Shown here one piece after another: positions 52,540-61,618 of a stretch of DNA of 64,000 bases. How positions within the stretch are numbered: the stretch's first letter is position 1; every line of letters starts with the position of its first letter. The stretch spans positions 62,001 through 126,000 of the forward strand of contig OZ251535.1 of NCBI GenBank assembly GCA_965243165.1, read 5' to 3'. The notes under the pieces were generated by a model. The model worked only from the letters and a program-made list of their open reading frames with translations, did not search any database and was not told the origin of the DNA. A program made the position numbers and the translations under genes. Source of the stretch: CATQHD01 sp965243165. Its GTDB lineage: Bacteria; Actinomycetota; Acidimicrobiia; Spongiisociales; Spongiisociaceae.

Positions 52540-54185
52540 CCGCAGCCCCCTCGGCCCGAGAGCAGTCCGCCCCGACGCCCGCCACCGTCGAGGTGGTGCG
52601 CCACGCCTTCATTTCGGGGGCCGAGCAGATGCGGAGGAATCTGTACCGCAGCGCCCACAGCCCCGTGATCTACGAGATGAAGGACTGCTCGGTCGGGATC
52701 TACGACGCAGAGGGCCGGCTGCTCGGCCAGGCGCCGGGCCTTCCGTTCTTTCTGGGCAGCTTGGGGGGGACCCTGCGGGCGGTGATCGAGATCAAAGGGC
52801 GCGGGGCCTTCCAGGAAGGGGACGTTTGGCTGGTCAACGACTCGACCATCTGCGGCAGCCACCTCAACGACGTAACGGTTTTCGCCCCCATCTTCGTGGA
52901 GGGGGTGTTGCGGGGGTTCTCGGCGGCCAAGGCCCACTGGAACGACGTGGGCGCCAAGGAAGCGGGCTACGTGGGCGACACCGTGGACATATTCCAGGAG
53001 GGCCTGCGCATCGGCCCCACCTGCCTGATAAGGGGCGGCCGCCTCGACCAGCAGATACTGGACCTCATCGCCCTCAACTCCCGTTTTCCCACGGCGCTGG
53101 TGGGCGACCTGATGGCCGAGATCAGCGCCTGCCGGACCGGGGTCGAGCGGTTCCGTTCGATAGTGGAGCGGTTCGGCTGGGGGCAGGTGCGGCAGTCCAT
53201 CGAGGCGGTGTTCCGCCAAGCCGAGGCCCAGGACCGCCGGTCGGTCGAGGAGATACCCGACGGGGTGTACGCCGCCGACGGCCGGCTCGACAACGACGGC
53301 GTAACCGAGGACCCGGTGTACGTGAAGGTCGCCGTAACGGTGCAGGGCGACGAGATGACCGTCGACCTCTCGGGGTCGAACGCGCAGTGCGTGGGCAGCA
53401 CCAACAGCGGCGTCGTCCAGACCCGGTCCGCCGTCGAGCAGGGTTTCAAGTTCCTCGTGAACCCGCACGAGCCGGTGTCGGGCGGCAACTTCCGCAACCT
53501 GGAGGTGATAGCTCCGAAGGGCACCTGCTTCAACCCCGGCGAAACCGCCCCCTGTCTGCATTACGGGCCTCATTTGATGCTGGCCCTCGACCTCATGATC
53601 AAGGCCCTGAGCGAAGCGGTCCCCAACCGGGCCGCCGCCGGGCACGTCGGAGATTCATGGAACGTGATCATCGTCGGAGAGAACGAGTTCGGCCTCTTCC
53701 TGTCCGGAGAGTCCTTGACCGGCGGCTGGGGGGCCTACGAAGGCGGGGACGGCGAGTCCGCCCTGATCCATTCGGCGGCGGGCGACTTCAAGAACTTCCC
53801 GATCGAGACGATGGAACACCGGTATCCGCTGATCATGCACCGCCACAGCCTGCGGGACGGCTCGGGCGGAGACGGCAAATGGCGGGGCGGCCTCGGAATC
53901 ATTAGGGAGTACGAAGTGCTGGCGCCCTGCACCATCCAGCTGTGGTTCGAGCGCGCCGTCCAACCTTCGTGGGGCCTCTTCGGGGGCGAAGACGGCGATC
54001 CGCCCGAGGTGTGGGTCACCCGCCCCGGCCAGGCGCCGATGCATATCCTGAAGGCCAACAACCTCAAGGTCGAGCCGGGCTCGAGAATTCTGGTGAAGAC
54101 CGGAGGGGGCGGCGGCTGGGGAGACCCGGAGCGGCGCTCGGCCGAAGACCGCGACCGCGACCGCCGCCTCGAGCTGGCGGTCTGA
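52536..54185 (+). CDS. hyuB: hydantoinase/oxoprolinase subunit B
   Basis: A 549-residue partner subunit. It has ISGAEQMRRNLYRSAHSPVIYEMKDCSVGIYD, GDVWLVNDSTICGSHLNDVTVFAPIF (metal-binding region), HWNDVGAKEAGYVGDT, SGGNFRNLEVIAPKGTCFN and the C-terminal GGGGWGDPERR signature of HyuB. Its ATG overlaps the hyuA stop. Confidence 0.92.
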   Translation: MTAAPSAREQSAPTPATVEVVRHAFISGAEQMRRNLYRSAHSPVIYEMKDCSVGIYDAEGRLLGQAPGLPFFLGSLGGTLRAVIEIKGRGAFQEGDVWLVNDSTICGSHLNDVTVFAPIFVEGVLRGFSAAKAHWNDVGAKEAGYVGDTVDIFQEGLRIGPTCLIRGGRLDQQILDLIALNSRFPTALVGDLMAEISACRTGVERFRSIVERFGWGQVRQSIEAVFRQAEAQDRRSVEEIPDGVYAADGRLDNDGVTEDPVYVKVAVTVQGDEMTVDLSGSNAQCVGSTNSGVVQTRSAVEQGFKFLVNPHEPVSGGNFRNLEVIAPKGTCFNPGETAPCLHYGPHLMLALDLMIKALSEAVPNRAAAGHVGDSWNVIIVGENEFGLFLSGESLTGGWGAYEGGDGESALIHSAAGDFKNFPIETMEHRYPLIMHRHSLRDGSGGDGKWRGGLGIIREYEVLAPCTIQLWFERAVQPSWGLFGGEDGDPPEVWVTRPGQAPMHILKANNLKVEPGSRILVKTGGGGGWGDPERRSAEDRDRDRRLELAV

Positions 54186-54202
54186 CCGCCTCCGGGACTG
54201 CT

Positions 54203-55837
54203 GTGGATACCGTCGGCCAGAAGGTGCAGGAACTCGGGCGGGAGTTCTGGGAGTGGCGGACGGCCTCCTCCTATCGGAGCCCGGACGATGTTCCTCGGGT
54301 CGAGTACGACTCGGAGTGGACCCCGGAGTTCGATGAGGATTCGGCCCGGCGGCGGCTGCGGCGCGCCGCCGAGTTCCGGCGGCGGTGGGAGGAGATCGAC
54401 GCGGCGGACGAACCGGTCCCCGTACAGGTAGACCACCGGCTGATCGGATCGGCCGTTTCCCGGGTGGAGTGGGAAGCCGGGACCCTCCGCAGCTGGGAAC
54501 GCGACGCGGTGATGCAGGTGCACCAGGCTTTGGGCCCGATCTACGACTCGATGCTCCGGCCGCCGCCCTTCGACGCCGACCGCCAAGACGGGCTGATACA
54601 CCGCCTCGGCCGGGTCGCCCCCCAGCTGGAGGTGGCCCGCGAGAACCTGTCGCGGGCCGGAACCTCGGCCTTGGCGGGGGCGGCCGTCCGCCTGTTGGAG
54701 GACATACACGAGGCCCTGCCGCGGTCGATGGAGGCGCTGAGCCCCTTCTTCGATCGGGGCCGCCGCCGGCCGCTGAAGGAAGGGGCCGCCGCCGCCGCCC
54801 GCGCCTCGACGGCCTTCTGGGAATGGCTGGACGCCCGCCGGGGGGCCATGGACCCGCCGGAGCCGGTCGGACGGGAGGCGTTCGTGTGGTTCCTGCGCAA
54901 CGTTGCGCTCCTGCCGCTGGCGCCCGAAGAGATCGTGCGGACGGCGGAACGGGAGCTGTCCCGCAACTACGCCTGGGAAGAGATCGAGAGGAACCGGGGT
55001 TCGGAGGCGGCCCGGCCCCCCCGCTTCGAATCGGCGGAGGCCCAGTCGGCGTCGGAGATCGAAGCCGAGCGGCAGATCAGGGAGTTCTACGAACGGGAGA
55101 ACCTGCTCACCCAGCCCGATTCGCTGCGCAGGTATCACACGGCCCCTCTGCCCACCTACCTGGAGCCCCTCACCTGGCTCGGCGTGGCCAACGATCTGAC
55201 CTCCGACCGCCGCCTCCATGAGGACGCCGTGACCTACGTATGGGATCCCAACCGCCCCCTGCCGTACTTCTATGAGGCCAACGCCCGCGACACGCGCCTC
55301 GGAATCATCCACGAAGGCGTCCATTACAAACAGCTGGCCCTGTCTTGGGCGCATCCCAACCCCCTCCGCCGGCGGTACTACGACTCGACCGCCAACGAGG
55401 GCCTGGCCCACTACAACGAGGAGCTTATGACCCAGGCCGGGCTGTTCGACGACGCCCCTTGGTCGCGCCTGGTGGTCCAGAACTTCAAGCGGCTTCGAAG
55501 CCTGAGGGCGGTGGTGGACGTCGGGCTGGCCGCCGGCGCCATGAGCCTCGAGGAGGGCATGAACACCTTCATGGAGCTGATACCAATAGACGGGCAGACT
55601 GCCCTGGAAGAGACCGCCATGTACGCCTCCAACCCGGGTTTGGCCATGAGCTACATGGTGGGCAAACTCGAGATCATCCGCCTCTTGGGGGACGCCAAGC
55701 GAAAGCAGGGCGGCGGGTTCTCCTTGCGGGCCTTCCACGACTTCCTGTGGAGGAACGGCAACGTTCCGCTCTCGTTGATCCGTTGGGAGATGCTCGGCGA
55801 CCCGAGCGACATCCGGGCAGTCGACCAAACCGGCTGA
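54203..55837 (+). CDS. DUF885 family metallopeptidase-like protein
   Basis: A 544-residue cytoplasmic protein of the DUF885 family. The zinc site HEGVH (in GIIHEGVHYKQLALSWAHPN, about 372) and the downstream glutamate motif NEGLAHYNEELM (about 397) match gluzincin peptidases. Most of the chain is helical. The start is GTG 54203, 17 bp after hyuB; upstream codons in frame lack family sequence. It probably cleaves peptides taken up by the transporter, or a hydrolysis product; not demonstrable from sequence. Confidence 0.85.
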   Translation: MDTVGQKVQELGREFWEWRTASSYRSPDDVPRVEYDSEWTPEFDEDSARRRLRRAAEFRRRWEEIDAADEPVPVQVDHRLIGSAVSRVEWEAGTLRSWERDAVMQVHQALGPIYDSMLRPPPFDADRQDGLIHRLGRVAPQLEVARENLSRAGTSALAGAAVRLLEDIHEALPRSMEALSPFFDRGRRRPLKEGAAAAARASTAFWEWLDARRGAMDPPEPVGREAFVWFLRNVALLPLAPEEIVRTAERELSRNYAWEEIERNRGSEAARPPRFESAEAQSASEIEAERQIREFYERENLLTQPDSLRRYHTAPLPTYLEPLTWLGVANDLTSDRRLHEDAVTYVWDPNRPLPYFYEANARDTRLGIIHEGVHYKQLALSWAHPNPLRRRYYDSTANEGLAHYNEELMTQAGLFDDAPWSRLVVQNFKRLRSLRAVVDVGLAAGAMSLEEGMNTFMELIPIDGQTALEETAMYASNPGLAMSYMVGKLEIIRLLGDAKRKQGGGFSLRAFHDFLWRNGNVPLSLIRWEMLGDPSDIRAVDQTG

Positions 55838-55862
55838 ACCGCGCCGTTGCCAGGGGGTCCGC

Positions 55863-57191
55863 TCAGGCGGCGGGCGTGATCCCCTCCAGCACCCTGGAAA
55901 CCCGCTCGGCCATTTCCTCCAGCTCTTCGGGGCCGGCTATGAGCGGGGGGGAAATCATGATCTTCGCCCCTCCCCGGTCGTCCACGCGCAGGTGCAGCCC
56001 CGCCTCGAGGGCCAGCCGGGGGAGCTCCTGCTTGACCAGGCGGGTTGTTTCCTCGTCCGAATAGTTCTGCCCGCCCCGGCGGCTGCGGCCCAGCGCCAAG
56101 GCGTAGAAGTAGCCGGTTCCCCGGACCTCCATCACCGCGTCATAGGCGTCTCGGAGGCCGAGGAGGCGCTCCCGCAACAGGTCTTCGTGACGGACGGCGT
56201 TCTCCACCACCTTCTCGTCCTGCATGGCGGCGAGGTTGGCGGCGGCGGCCGCCATGACCACCGGATGCGCGCCCCAGGTGGCGCCGTGGATGAACGACCC
56301 AGACGGCGAGTCGAGCACCCGGTCGACCAAGGGGCGGCGGAGCAGCATCCCCCCGATCGGGGCGTAGCCGGAGGTGGCGCCCTTGGCGAAGGTGATCAGG
56401 TCCGGCGCCGCGCCGACCAGCTCCGATCCGAACCACCGGCCGACCCGTCCGAAGGCGGTGATCACCTCGTCGGCGGCGAGGAGCACCCCGTACCGGTCGC
56501 AGATGCGGCGCAGCTCCGGCCAGTACCCCTCAGGGGGGGCGATGGCGCCGCCTCCGTTCTGGACCGGCTCGGCGATGACCAGCCCCACCTGTTCGGGCCC
56601 TCGGCGCAGTATCTCCTCTTCCACGAGTTGGGCGCAGGCGGCGCCGTCGGTGTATCCGAGGGTGTTGGGGACCTTGCTGAAGCCCGGCAGCAGCGGAAGG
56701 AAGGGCCGGCGGATGTCCTCGAGGCCGGTCGCCGACAGGGCCCCCATGGTGGTCCCGTGATAGGCGTTGACCCTGGAGATGACCCCGGTGCGGGCGGGCT
56801 CGCCCTTGGCGGCGTGGTACTGGCGGGCGAACTTGATGGCCGACTCCACCGCTTCTGAGCCGGAACTGACGAAGAAAACGACGTCGAGGCCGGGGGGCGC
56901 CAGGTCGGAGATCACCTGGGCGGCTTCGACGGCCGCGGGGTTGGTGGCCGCCCAGGACGGGACGAAGGCCAGCCGCCCGGCTTGTTCGGCCATTGCCCGG
57001 GCGATGTCCTCCCGGCCGTGGCCGATTTGCACGACGAACAGCCCGGCCAAGGCGTCCAGGTACCGCTTTCCGTTCTCGTCCCAGAGGTAGCAGCCCTCGC
57101 CCCTGGTGAAAATGGGGATGGTCCCCTCCCGCCAGGAGCGGGCCCCGGTGAAATGCAGCAGCAGATGTTGGAGGCCGGACGGAGGCTTCAT
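55863..57191 (-). CDS. class III (omega) aminotransferase
   Basis: A 442-residue PLP enzyme: EGCYLWDENGKRYLDALAGLFVVQIGHGRE at the start, VFFVSSGSEAVESAIKFARQYHAAKG (PLP phosphate site), NAYHGTTMGALSATG, LLAADEVITAFGRVGRWFGSE (Asp for the pyridine N) and the lysine in LITFAKGATSGYAPIGG (about 279). Beta-alanine/putrescine:pyruvate-type aminotransferases look like this. It is convergent with the DUF885 gene and may handle an amine product of the cluster, but it is on the other strand. Confidence 0.9.
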   Translation of the reverse strand: MKPPSGLQHLLLHFTGARSWREGTIPIFTRGEGCYLWDENGKRYLDALAGLFVVQIGHGREDIARAMAEQAGRLAFVPSWAATNPAAVEAAQVISDLAPPGLDVVFFVSSGSEAVESAIKFARQYHAAKGEPARTGVISRVNAYHGTTMGALSATGLEDIRRPFLPLLPGFSKVPNTLGYTDGAACAQLVEEEILRRGPEQVGLVIAEPVQNGGGAIAPPEGYWPELRRICDRYGVLLAADEVITAFGRVGRWFGSELVGAAPDLITFAKGATSGYAPIGGMLLRRPLVDRVLDSPSGSFIHGATWGAHPVVMAAAAANLAAMQDEKVVENAVRHEDLLRERLLGLRDAYDAVMEVRGTGYFYALALGRSRRGGQNYSDEETTRLVKQELPRLALEAGLHLRVDDRGGAKIMISPPLIAGPEELEEMAERVSRVLEGITPAA

Positions 57192-57239
57192 GGTCGAATC
57201 AATCTACACCATTCGGCCCAAAACCATGTCCTCGACCGG

Positions 57240-57989
57240 TCAGGCGGGTACGAAGGCGGCGGTTTCCAGGCCGGCGCGCCGAGCCAGGTGCATGAACTGT
57301 CCGCCCGGGTCTCCGGGACCGCTCACGCCTTCGGGATAGGCCCCCCGCGCCGCCGCCAGGGCGGCCGCCGCCATGCATACCGCGTCGAGGAAGAGGGCGT
57401 CGTCCACCGCGCCCCGCACCAGCAGGCGTTCGCCCTCGGTGCCCCGGATCTTCAGGCGGGCCACCGCCGCCCGCCACGGGGACCGATGGGGGGCGGCCAG
57501 GCCGGTGACCGACGGCCAGGGGAGGGGGTGGTCTGCCCGGCCCGCCCAGAGGGGGCCGACCGGTTCGGGGAAGCCGACCGGAATGCCCCCTGCCAGGGGG
57601 TTGCCCGGGACCGTCCAGGACAGCCGGGTCTCGGCGGGCGAAGAACCCTCGGGGGCCGCCGCCAGGGCCAAGGCCGCGGCCAGGCCGGCCCCGGTCAGCA
57701 CTCCGGCTATCAGGGTTCCTCCGTCCGGGCTGCTCCAAGCGGGGAGTTCGGCGCCCGACACCACCGGAATCCCTTGCTCGAGCGCCCGGTCGACGGCCAG
57801 TTGCGAAGCGCCGGAGATTCGGTCGACCGCCAAGGCGCCCCACCCTTCGAGGGTCGGCGCGGCGGGGATGCTGCCGTCGCCGGGGTCGTCCACCAGCAAC
57901 CCGACCTCGACCTCGCGTTCGGCCAACAGGCATGCTCGAACGCGGTGCCCGAGGGGGTCTTCGAGGCGGAGGGCGATCCGGTCGGCCAC
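57240..57989 (-). CDS. conserved-looking hypothetical protein
   Basis: A 249-residue protein from GTG 57989. It is Ala/Pro/Gly-rich without a signal peptide. Segments suggest an alpha/beta fold (RVRACLLAEREVEVGLLVDD at the N-terminus; VARLKIRGTEGERLLVRGAVDD; DAVCMAAAALAAARG). I cannot assign a family. It starts 6 bp after the small membrane gene on the same strand, so they form a two-gene unit. Confidence 0.6.
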   Translation of the reverse strand: MADRIALRLEDPLGHRVRACLLAEREVEVGLLVDDPGDGSIPAAPTLEGWGALAVDRISGASQLAVDRALEQGIPVVSGAELPAWSSPDGGTLIAGVLTGAGLAAALALAAAPEGSSPAETRLSWTVPGNPLAGGIPVGFPEPVGPLWAGRADHPLPWPSVTGLAAPHRSPWRAAVARLKIRGTEGERLLVRGAVDDALFLDAVCMAAAALAAARGAYPEGVSGPGDPGGQFMHLARRAGLETAAFVPA

Positions 57990-57994
57990 CGGCG

Positions 57995-58120
57995 TCAGCC
58001 GGGCGGGGCTGGAACCCAGGCGCCCGGCTCGGCGGGCGGTCTGGAAACGGCGGGGCGGCGGAAGAACAGCACGGCCGCCGCCGCGGCGGCCGCCAGCAGG
58101 AGCAGGGTTCGGAAACTCAT
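57995..58120 (-). CDS. small single-pass membrane protein
   Basis: A 41-residue frame: MSFRTLLLLAAAAAAAVLFF, then a basic RR and a Pro-rich tail. It begins at ATG 58120 directly after GAGGGG and ends 6 bp before the next gene's GTG. The positive-outside-of-helix pattern and tight spacing support it as a real short gene, though the composition is low in complexity. Confidence 0.5.
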   Translation of the reverse strand: MSFRTLLLLAAAAAAAVLFFRRPAVSRPPAEPGAWVPAPPG

Positions 58121-58176
58121 CCCCTCAGTGTAGATTCCTGGCCGCAAAGGAGAGCCGGCAACCTGAGGAACCGAGT

Positions 58177-58968
58177 ATGAGCAGCAGCGCTTCGACGCCG
58201 GAGCTGGAGTACCTGGACTGCCGGGTGGAGGGGAAGGCGGCGGTGGTTGCGCTCGACCGCCCTCCGGTCAACGCGGTGCACCAGCCCATGTACCGGGAGA
58301 TACATGAGGTCTTCACCGATCCGTTCCGCCTCGGCCCCGATCTGAGGGCCGTCGTCCTGGCCGGCAAAGGGCCGCACTTCTGCGCCGGCCATGACTTGGC
58401 CGAGTTCGAGGCCATGGACCCGGAAGCGGCGCGTTCCGCCATGTTCTGGGTTCGCGAAGCCTTCCAGGCGGTGCGGTCGTGCCCCCTGCCGGTGATCGGG
58501 GCCGTCCACGGCGCTGCCCTGGGCACCGGCCTGGCCTTGGCGGCCTCGTGCGACTTCACGGTGGCGGGGGAGGGCGCCCGCTTCGGGCTGCCCGAAATAC
58601 AGGTGGGGGTGGCGGGCGGGGCCAAACACCTGTCCCGCATCATGCCGCAGCCGGTCGTGCGGATGATGTACTTCACGGCGGAACCGATATCGGCGCAGCA
58701 GATGTACGAGCTGGGCGGGGTGGTGCGGACCGCGCCCGACGGCGAGGTGGTCCCGGCCGCTCTCGAGCTCGCCGAGGCGGTCTGCCGCCACAGCCCGGCG
58801 GTGCTGCGCGAGGCCAAGCTCAGCCTCAACCAGGCCGAGTTTCTGGACACCGCCGGCGGTTACCGAGTCGAACAGGAGGCAACCATCCGCCTGGCCGGCC
58901 ACCCCGACGCCAAAGAAGCCGTCCGCGCCGCCCGCCAAAAACGCCCGCCCCGCTACGGCCGACCATAA
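58177..58968 (+). CDS. enoyl-CoA hydratase/isomerase (crotonase) family protein
   Basis: A 263-residue crotonase fold: ALDRPPVNAVHQPMYREI, the oxyanion hole AGKGPHFCAGHDLAEF (about 65) and VIGAVHGAALGTGLALAASCDF (about 107). The first catalytic Glu position reads FGLPEIQVGVAGG (about 140), so a Glu is retained there. A basic C-terminus (ARQKRPPRYGRP) follows. The acyl-CoA substrate is unknown. The 3' end, including the region beyond the stop, recurs at 42325-42407. Confidence 0.85.
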   Translation: MSSSASTPELEYLDCRVEGKAAVVALDRPPVNAVHQPMYREIHEVFTDPFRLGPDLRAVVLAGKGPHFCAGHDLAEFEAMDPEAARSAMFWVREAFQAVRSCPLPVIGAVHGAALGTGLALAASCDFTVAGEGARFGLPEIQVGVAGGAKHLSRIMPQPVVRMMYFTAEPISAQQMYELGGVVRTAPDGEVVPAALELAEAVCRHSPAVLREAKLSLNQAEFLDTAGGYRVEQEATIRLAGHPDAKEAVRAARQKRPPRYGRP

Positions 58969-59094
58969 GGGCAGCCCGCCCACGAACTCGGCCCTGACCA
59001 AACACGCCCCAACTCCCCGACCGGCACAACTCGAAGAGCCGGGCTGGTTGTGATATTCGGGAGGTTGTCCTTGTTGGGGGAAGGTGGTGTATTC

Positions 59095-59115
59095 CCATCC
59101 CCAGCTGGGGGATGG
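59095..59115. terminator. bidirectional terminator-like hairpin
   Basis: CCATCCCC-AGCTG-GGGGATGG, an 8-bp perfect stem between the convergent crotonase and MTHFS-like genes. Flanking sequence lacks T runs. Confidence 0.5.
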
Positions 59116-59151
59116 CGCGGCCGGATTGCTCCAATGCGCCGGGGAGGGGGG

Positions 59152-59916
59152 TCAGGCGGGGCGGAGAGCGGCGAGCAGGGGGATGGAGGCGATCTTCTCC
59201 TCGGTCAGCTCCTCCCAGCGCAGGCGGGGTTCGGGGCGTTTTCCCCGGCAGCGGATGGTTCGTTCGGGGGTGACGATCAGGTCCAGGCGCAGGTCGTGGT
59301 CGGCGAGCGGTATCCGCCCCGGTTCGAGCAACTGTATTTCGTGCACGGTGGAGGCAATCACCGTGCCGGGTCCGATCAGGCCGGCTTCCCAGGCCAGGGC
59401 GTACTCTAGGTCGCTGAATCCGCCGCCCTTCCCCAGCCGGGCGCCGTCCGCGTCCGCCGCCGCGCAGCCGGTGACCACCAGGTCGACCGGTTCCATGTCC
59501 TCCACCCGGACGGTGCGGGCCGACCGAGATGCGCCCTTGATCGACGAGGCGGCCCGGGGCGCGTCGGCCAGGTCGTCGGGGTCCAGACAGAAGAAAGGTT
59601 CCATCTGCGCCAGGCGGGGGACGGCCATGAACACCAGCTTTCCATCTTCCAACGCCCGCTGGCGGACGGGCCACTGCGGCGAATCCGGATTCGCCTTCAG
59701 GGTGCGCGCCGCCGCCCATTCCGGCGTTCGGCGCAGCCGTTCGGCGGCCGCCTCGGCGCCGGTGAAGTTGGGGATGCGCCCCCGCGCGCCGGGGAATCGG
59801 GCGGCCCCTTCCGCCGCCAGCCGCTCCCACACCAGCTCGCGCAGGCCGGCTTTGGCGGCCAGTACCTCAGGGCTGCCTCCGGCGTCGCGGTCGTGACGGG
59901 GCGGGTCGCCGGCCAT
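59152..59916 (-). CDS. 5-formyltetrahydrofolate cyclo-ligase family protein
   Basis: A 254-residue MTHFS-like protein: WERLAAEGAARFPGARGRIPNF at the start, AARTLKANPDSPQWPVRQRALEDGKLVFMAVPRL in the nucleotide-binding part, VDLVVTGCAAADADGARLGKGGGFSDLEYAL (the GKGGGFSD loop) and DLIVTPERTIRC at the end. It belongs to the longer MTHFSD-like branch, so folate activity is not certain. ATG 59916 is the first good start; the frame upstream is antisense to modA and modB. Confidence 0.82.
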   Translation of the reverse strand: MAGDPPRHDRDAGGSPEVLAAKAGLRELVWERLAAEGAARFPGARGRIPNFTGAEAAAERLRRTPEWAAARTLKANPDSPQWPVRQRALEDGKLVFMAVPRLAQMEPFFCLDPDDLADAPRAASSIKGASRSARTVRVEDMEPVDLVVTGCAAADADGARLGKGGGFSDLEYALAWEAGLIGPGTVIASTVHEIQLLEPGRIPLADHDLRLDLIVTPERTIRCRGKRPEPRLRWEELTEEKIASIPLLAALRPA

Positions 59917-60003
59917 GCCGCAACCATAACCCCTCGTTGATCGTTCCCCGCGTCTGGGCGGGCGGGCAAACCGGCAGGGTGAAGGCCGGGGTATCGTCAG
60001 GCA

Positions 60004-60798
60004 GTGTTGAGCAACAGCAAAACGCTCGAAGCCGCCCGCCCCCGGCGGCGGGTGTTTTGGGTCCTGTGTCTGGCGGCGGCGGTGTCGGCGGCGGCCTGCG
60101 GAGGGTCGGGGGGCGGCCCGTCCGGCCGCGTCCGATTGCCGGTGTCGGCGGCTTCTTCCCTCACCGAGGTGTTCGCCGAGATCGAGAAGCAGTTCGAGGA
60201 GGCCGCCCCCGGCGTGGATGTGGTGTTGAATCTGGGGGGCAGCTCTCTGCTGCGGGAGCAGATCCTCTCCGGCGCGCCGGCCGGGGTGTTCGCATCCGCC
60301 AACCTGGAGATCATGCGGCAGCTGGACGAAGCCGGTTCCCTGGCCGGCCCCGCCCGGGTGTTTGCCCGTTCCCGCATGGCGGTGGCGGTGCCGAAGGGCA
60401 ACCCGGCGGGGATAAGCGGACTGGCTGATCTGGGCCGGGAATCCCTGCTGGTCGGGTTGTGCGCCGAGGAGGTTCCCTGCGGCGGCTTCGCCCGCGAGGC
60501 GCTGGCCAAGGCGGGGGTGGCGCCGGCGGCGGACACCGAGGAACCCAACGTGCGGGCCCTGCTCACCAAGGTGGAGGAGGCCGAGCTGGACGGGGCGGTG
60601 GTCTACCTGACCGACATCGCCGCCGCCGACGGGGTGGAAGGGATACCGATTCCCGACGAACACAACGCGGCGGTCGAGTACGCGGTCGCAGTGGTGGCCG
60701 GGTCGCCCGCTCCCGAGGCCGCCGAGGCTTTCACCGCCTTCGTCCTGTCCGCCGCCGGGGGAAGGATCCTCGAGCAGGGCGGGTTCTCGCTGCCGTGA
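60004..60798 (+). CDS. modA: molybdate-binding lipoprotein
   Basis: A 264-residue periplasmic-type binding protein. The signal/lipobox VSAAAC has Cys at residue 31. The ModA N-terminal SAASSLTEVFAEIEKQFEEA and LGGSSLLREQILSGAPAGVFASAN are standard. VYLTDIAAADGVEGIPIP and the C-terminal AFTAFVLSAAGGRILEQGGF complete the family. TTG 60004 is the start. It heads modABC, with 10 bp to modB. Confidence 0.92.
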   Translation: MLSNSKTLEAARPRRRVFWVLCLAAAVSAAACGGSGGGPSGRVRLPVSAASSLTEVFAEIEKQFEEAAPGVDVVLNLGGSSLLREQILSGAPAGVFASANLEIMRQLDEAGSLAGPARVFARSRMAVAVPKGNPAGISGLADLGRESLLVGLCAEEVPCGGFAREALAKAGVAPAADTEEPNVRALLTKVEEAELDGAVVYLTDIAAADGVEGIPIPDEHNAAVEYAVAVVAGSPAPEAAEAFTAFVLSAAGGRILEQGGFSLP

Positions 60799-60808
60799 AG
60801 GGCGGGGT

Positions 60809-61618
60809 ATGAGATCGAAGGCGCCGCGCCGCAGGGTCCGGCGGCCTCCGCCGGTTTTTCTGCTGATCCCCGCCGCGGCGGGTCTGGCGCTGTTCGCATT
60901 GCCGATGATCGGGCTGGCCGCCCGCGCGCCTTGGCGCAGCCTCCCTTCCTTGTTGGCCGGAGAGGCGGCGGGGGGCGCCCTCCGTATTTCCCTGGTGTCG
61001 TCCCTCTCCGCCGCCGCCCTGTCTTTGGTGCTGGGCGTTCCTCTGGCCTGGGTTCTGGCCCGTTCCGAATTTCCCGGCCGGTCGGCGGTACGGGCGCTGG
61101 TGCTGCTGCCGCTGGTGCTGCCGCCGGTGGTGGGCGGAGCGGCCCTCCTGTTCGCCCTCGGGCGGCGCGGCCTGGCAGGGGGCTTCCTCCACCGAGCCGC
61201 CGGCATCACCCTGCCTTTTTCCATCTGGGGCGTGATCCTGGCGGTCACCTTCGTGTCCATGCCTTTGATGGTGGTTACCGTCGAAGGGGCGCTGCGCAGC
61301 CTCGACCTCCGCTGCGAGCGGGCGGCGGAGACCCTGGGCGCCGGGCGCTGGACGGTGCTGCGCCGGGTGACCCTTCCCATGATCGCCCCTTCGATAACGG
61401 CGGGCGCCGCCCTCACATGGGCCAGGGCGCTGGGGGAGTTCGGCGCCACCCTCACCTTCGCCGGCAACCTGGCGGGCCGCACCCGCACCCTGCCGCTGGC
61501 GGTGTTCGTGGCCTTGGAGAGCGACCGTGACACCGCCATAGCGCTCAGTCTGGTGATGGCGGCCGTTTCGCTGGCGGTGTTGGCAGCCCTGCGCGACCAT
61601 TGGTGGAGGCGGCGGTGA
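60809..61618 (+). CDS. modB: molybdate ABC permease
   Basis: A 269-residue membrane subunit with five or six helices. It has RISLVSSLSAAALSLVLGVPLAWVLAR, LLPLVLPPVVGGAALLFALG, the EAA loop RAAETLGAGRWTVLRRVTLPMI and ALGEFGATLTFAGN, which are ModB hallmarks. The stop TGA shares bases with the modC GTG. Confidence 0.94.
   Translation: MRSKAPRRRVRRPPPVFLLIPAAAGLALFALPMIGLAARAPWRSLPSLLAGEAAGGALRISLVSSLSAAALSLVLGVPLAWVLARSEFPGRSAVRALVLLPLVLPPVVGGAALLFALGRRGLAGGFLHRAAGITLPFSIWGVILAVTFVSMPLMVVTVEGALRSLDLRCERAAETLGAGRWTVLRRVTLPMIAPSITAGAALTWARALGEFGATLTFAGNLAGRTRTLPLAVFVALESDRDTAIALSLVMAAVSLAVLAALRDHWWRRR

Noticed and set aside
59152..61539. 795-codon minus-strand frame extending the MTHFS-like gene upstream
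   Set aside because: The extension runs antisense through modA and modB and has basic low-complexity sequence; ATG 59916 is the true start.
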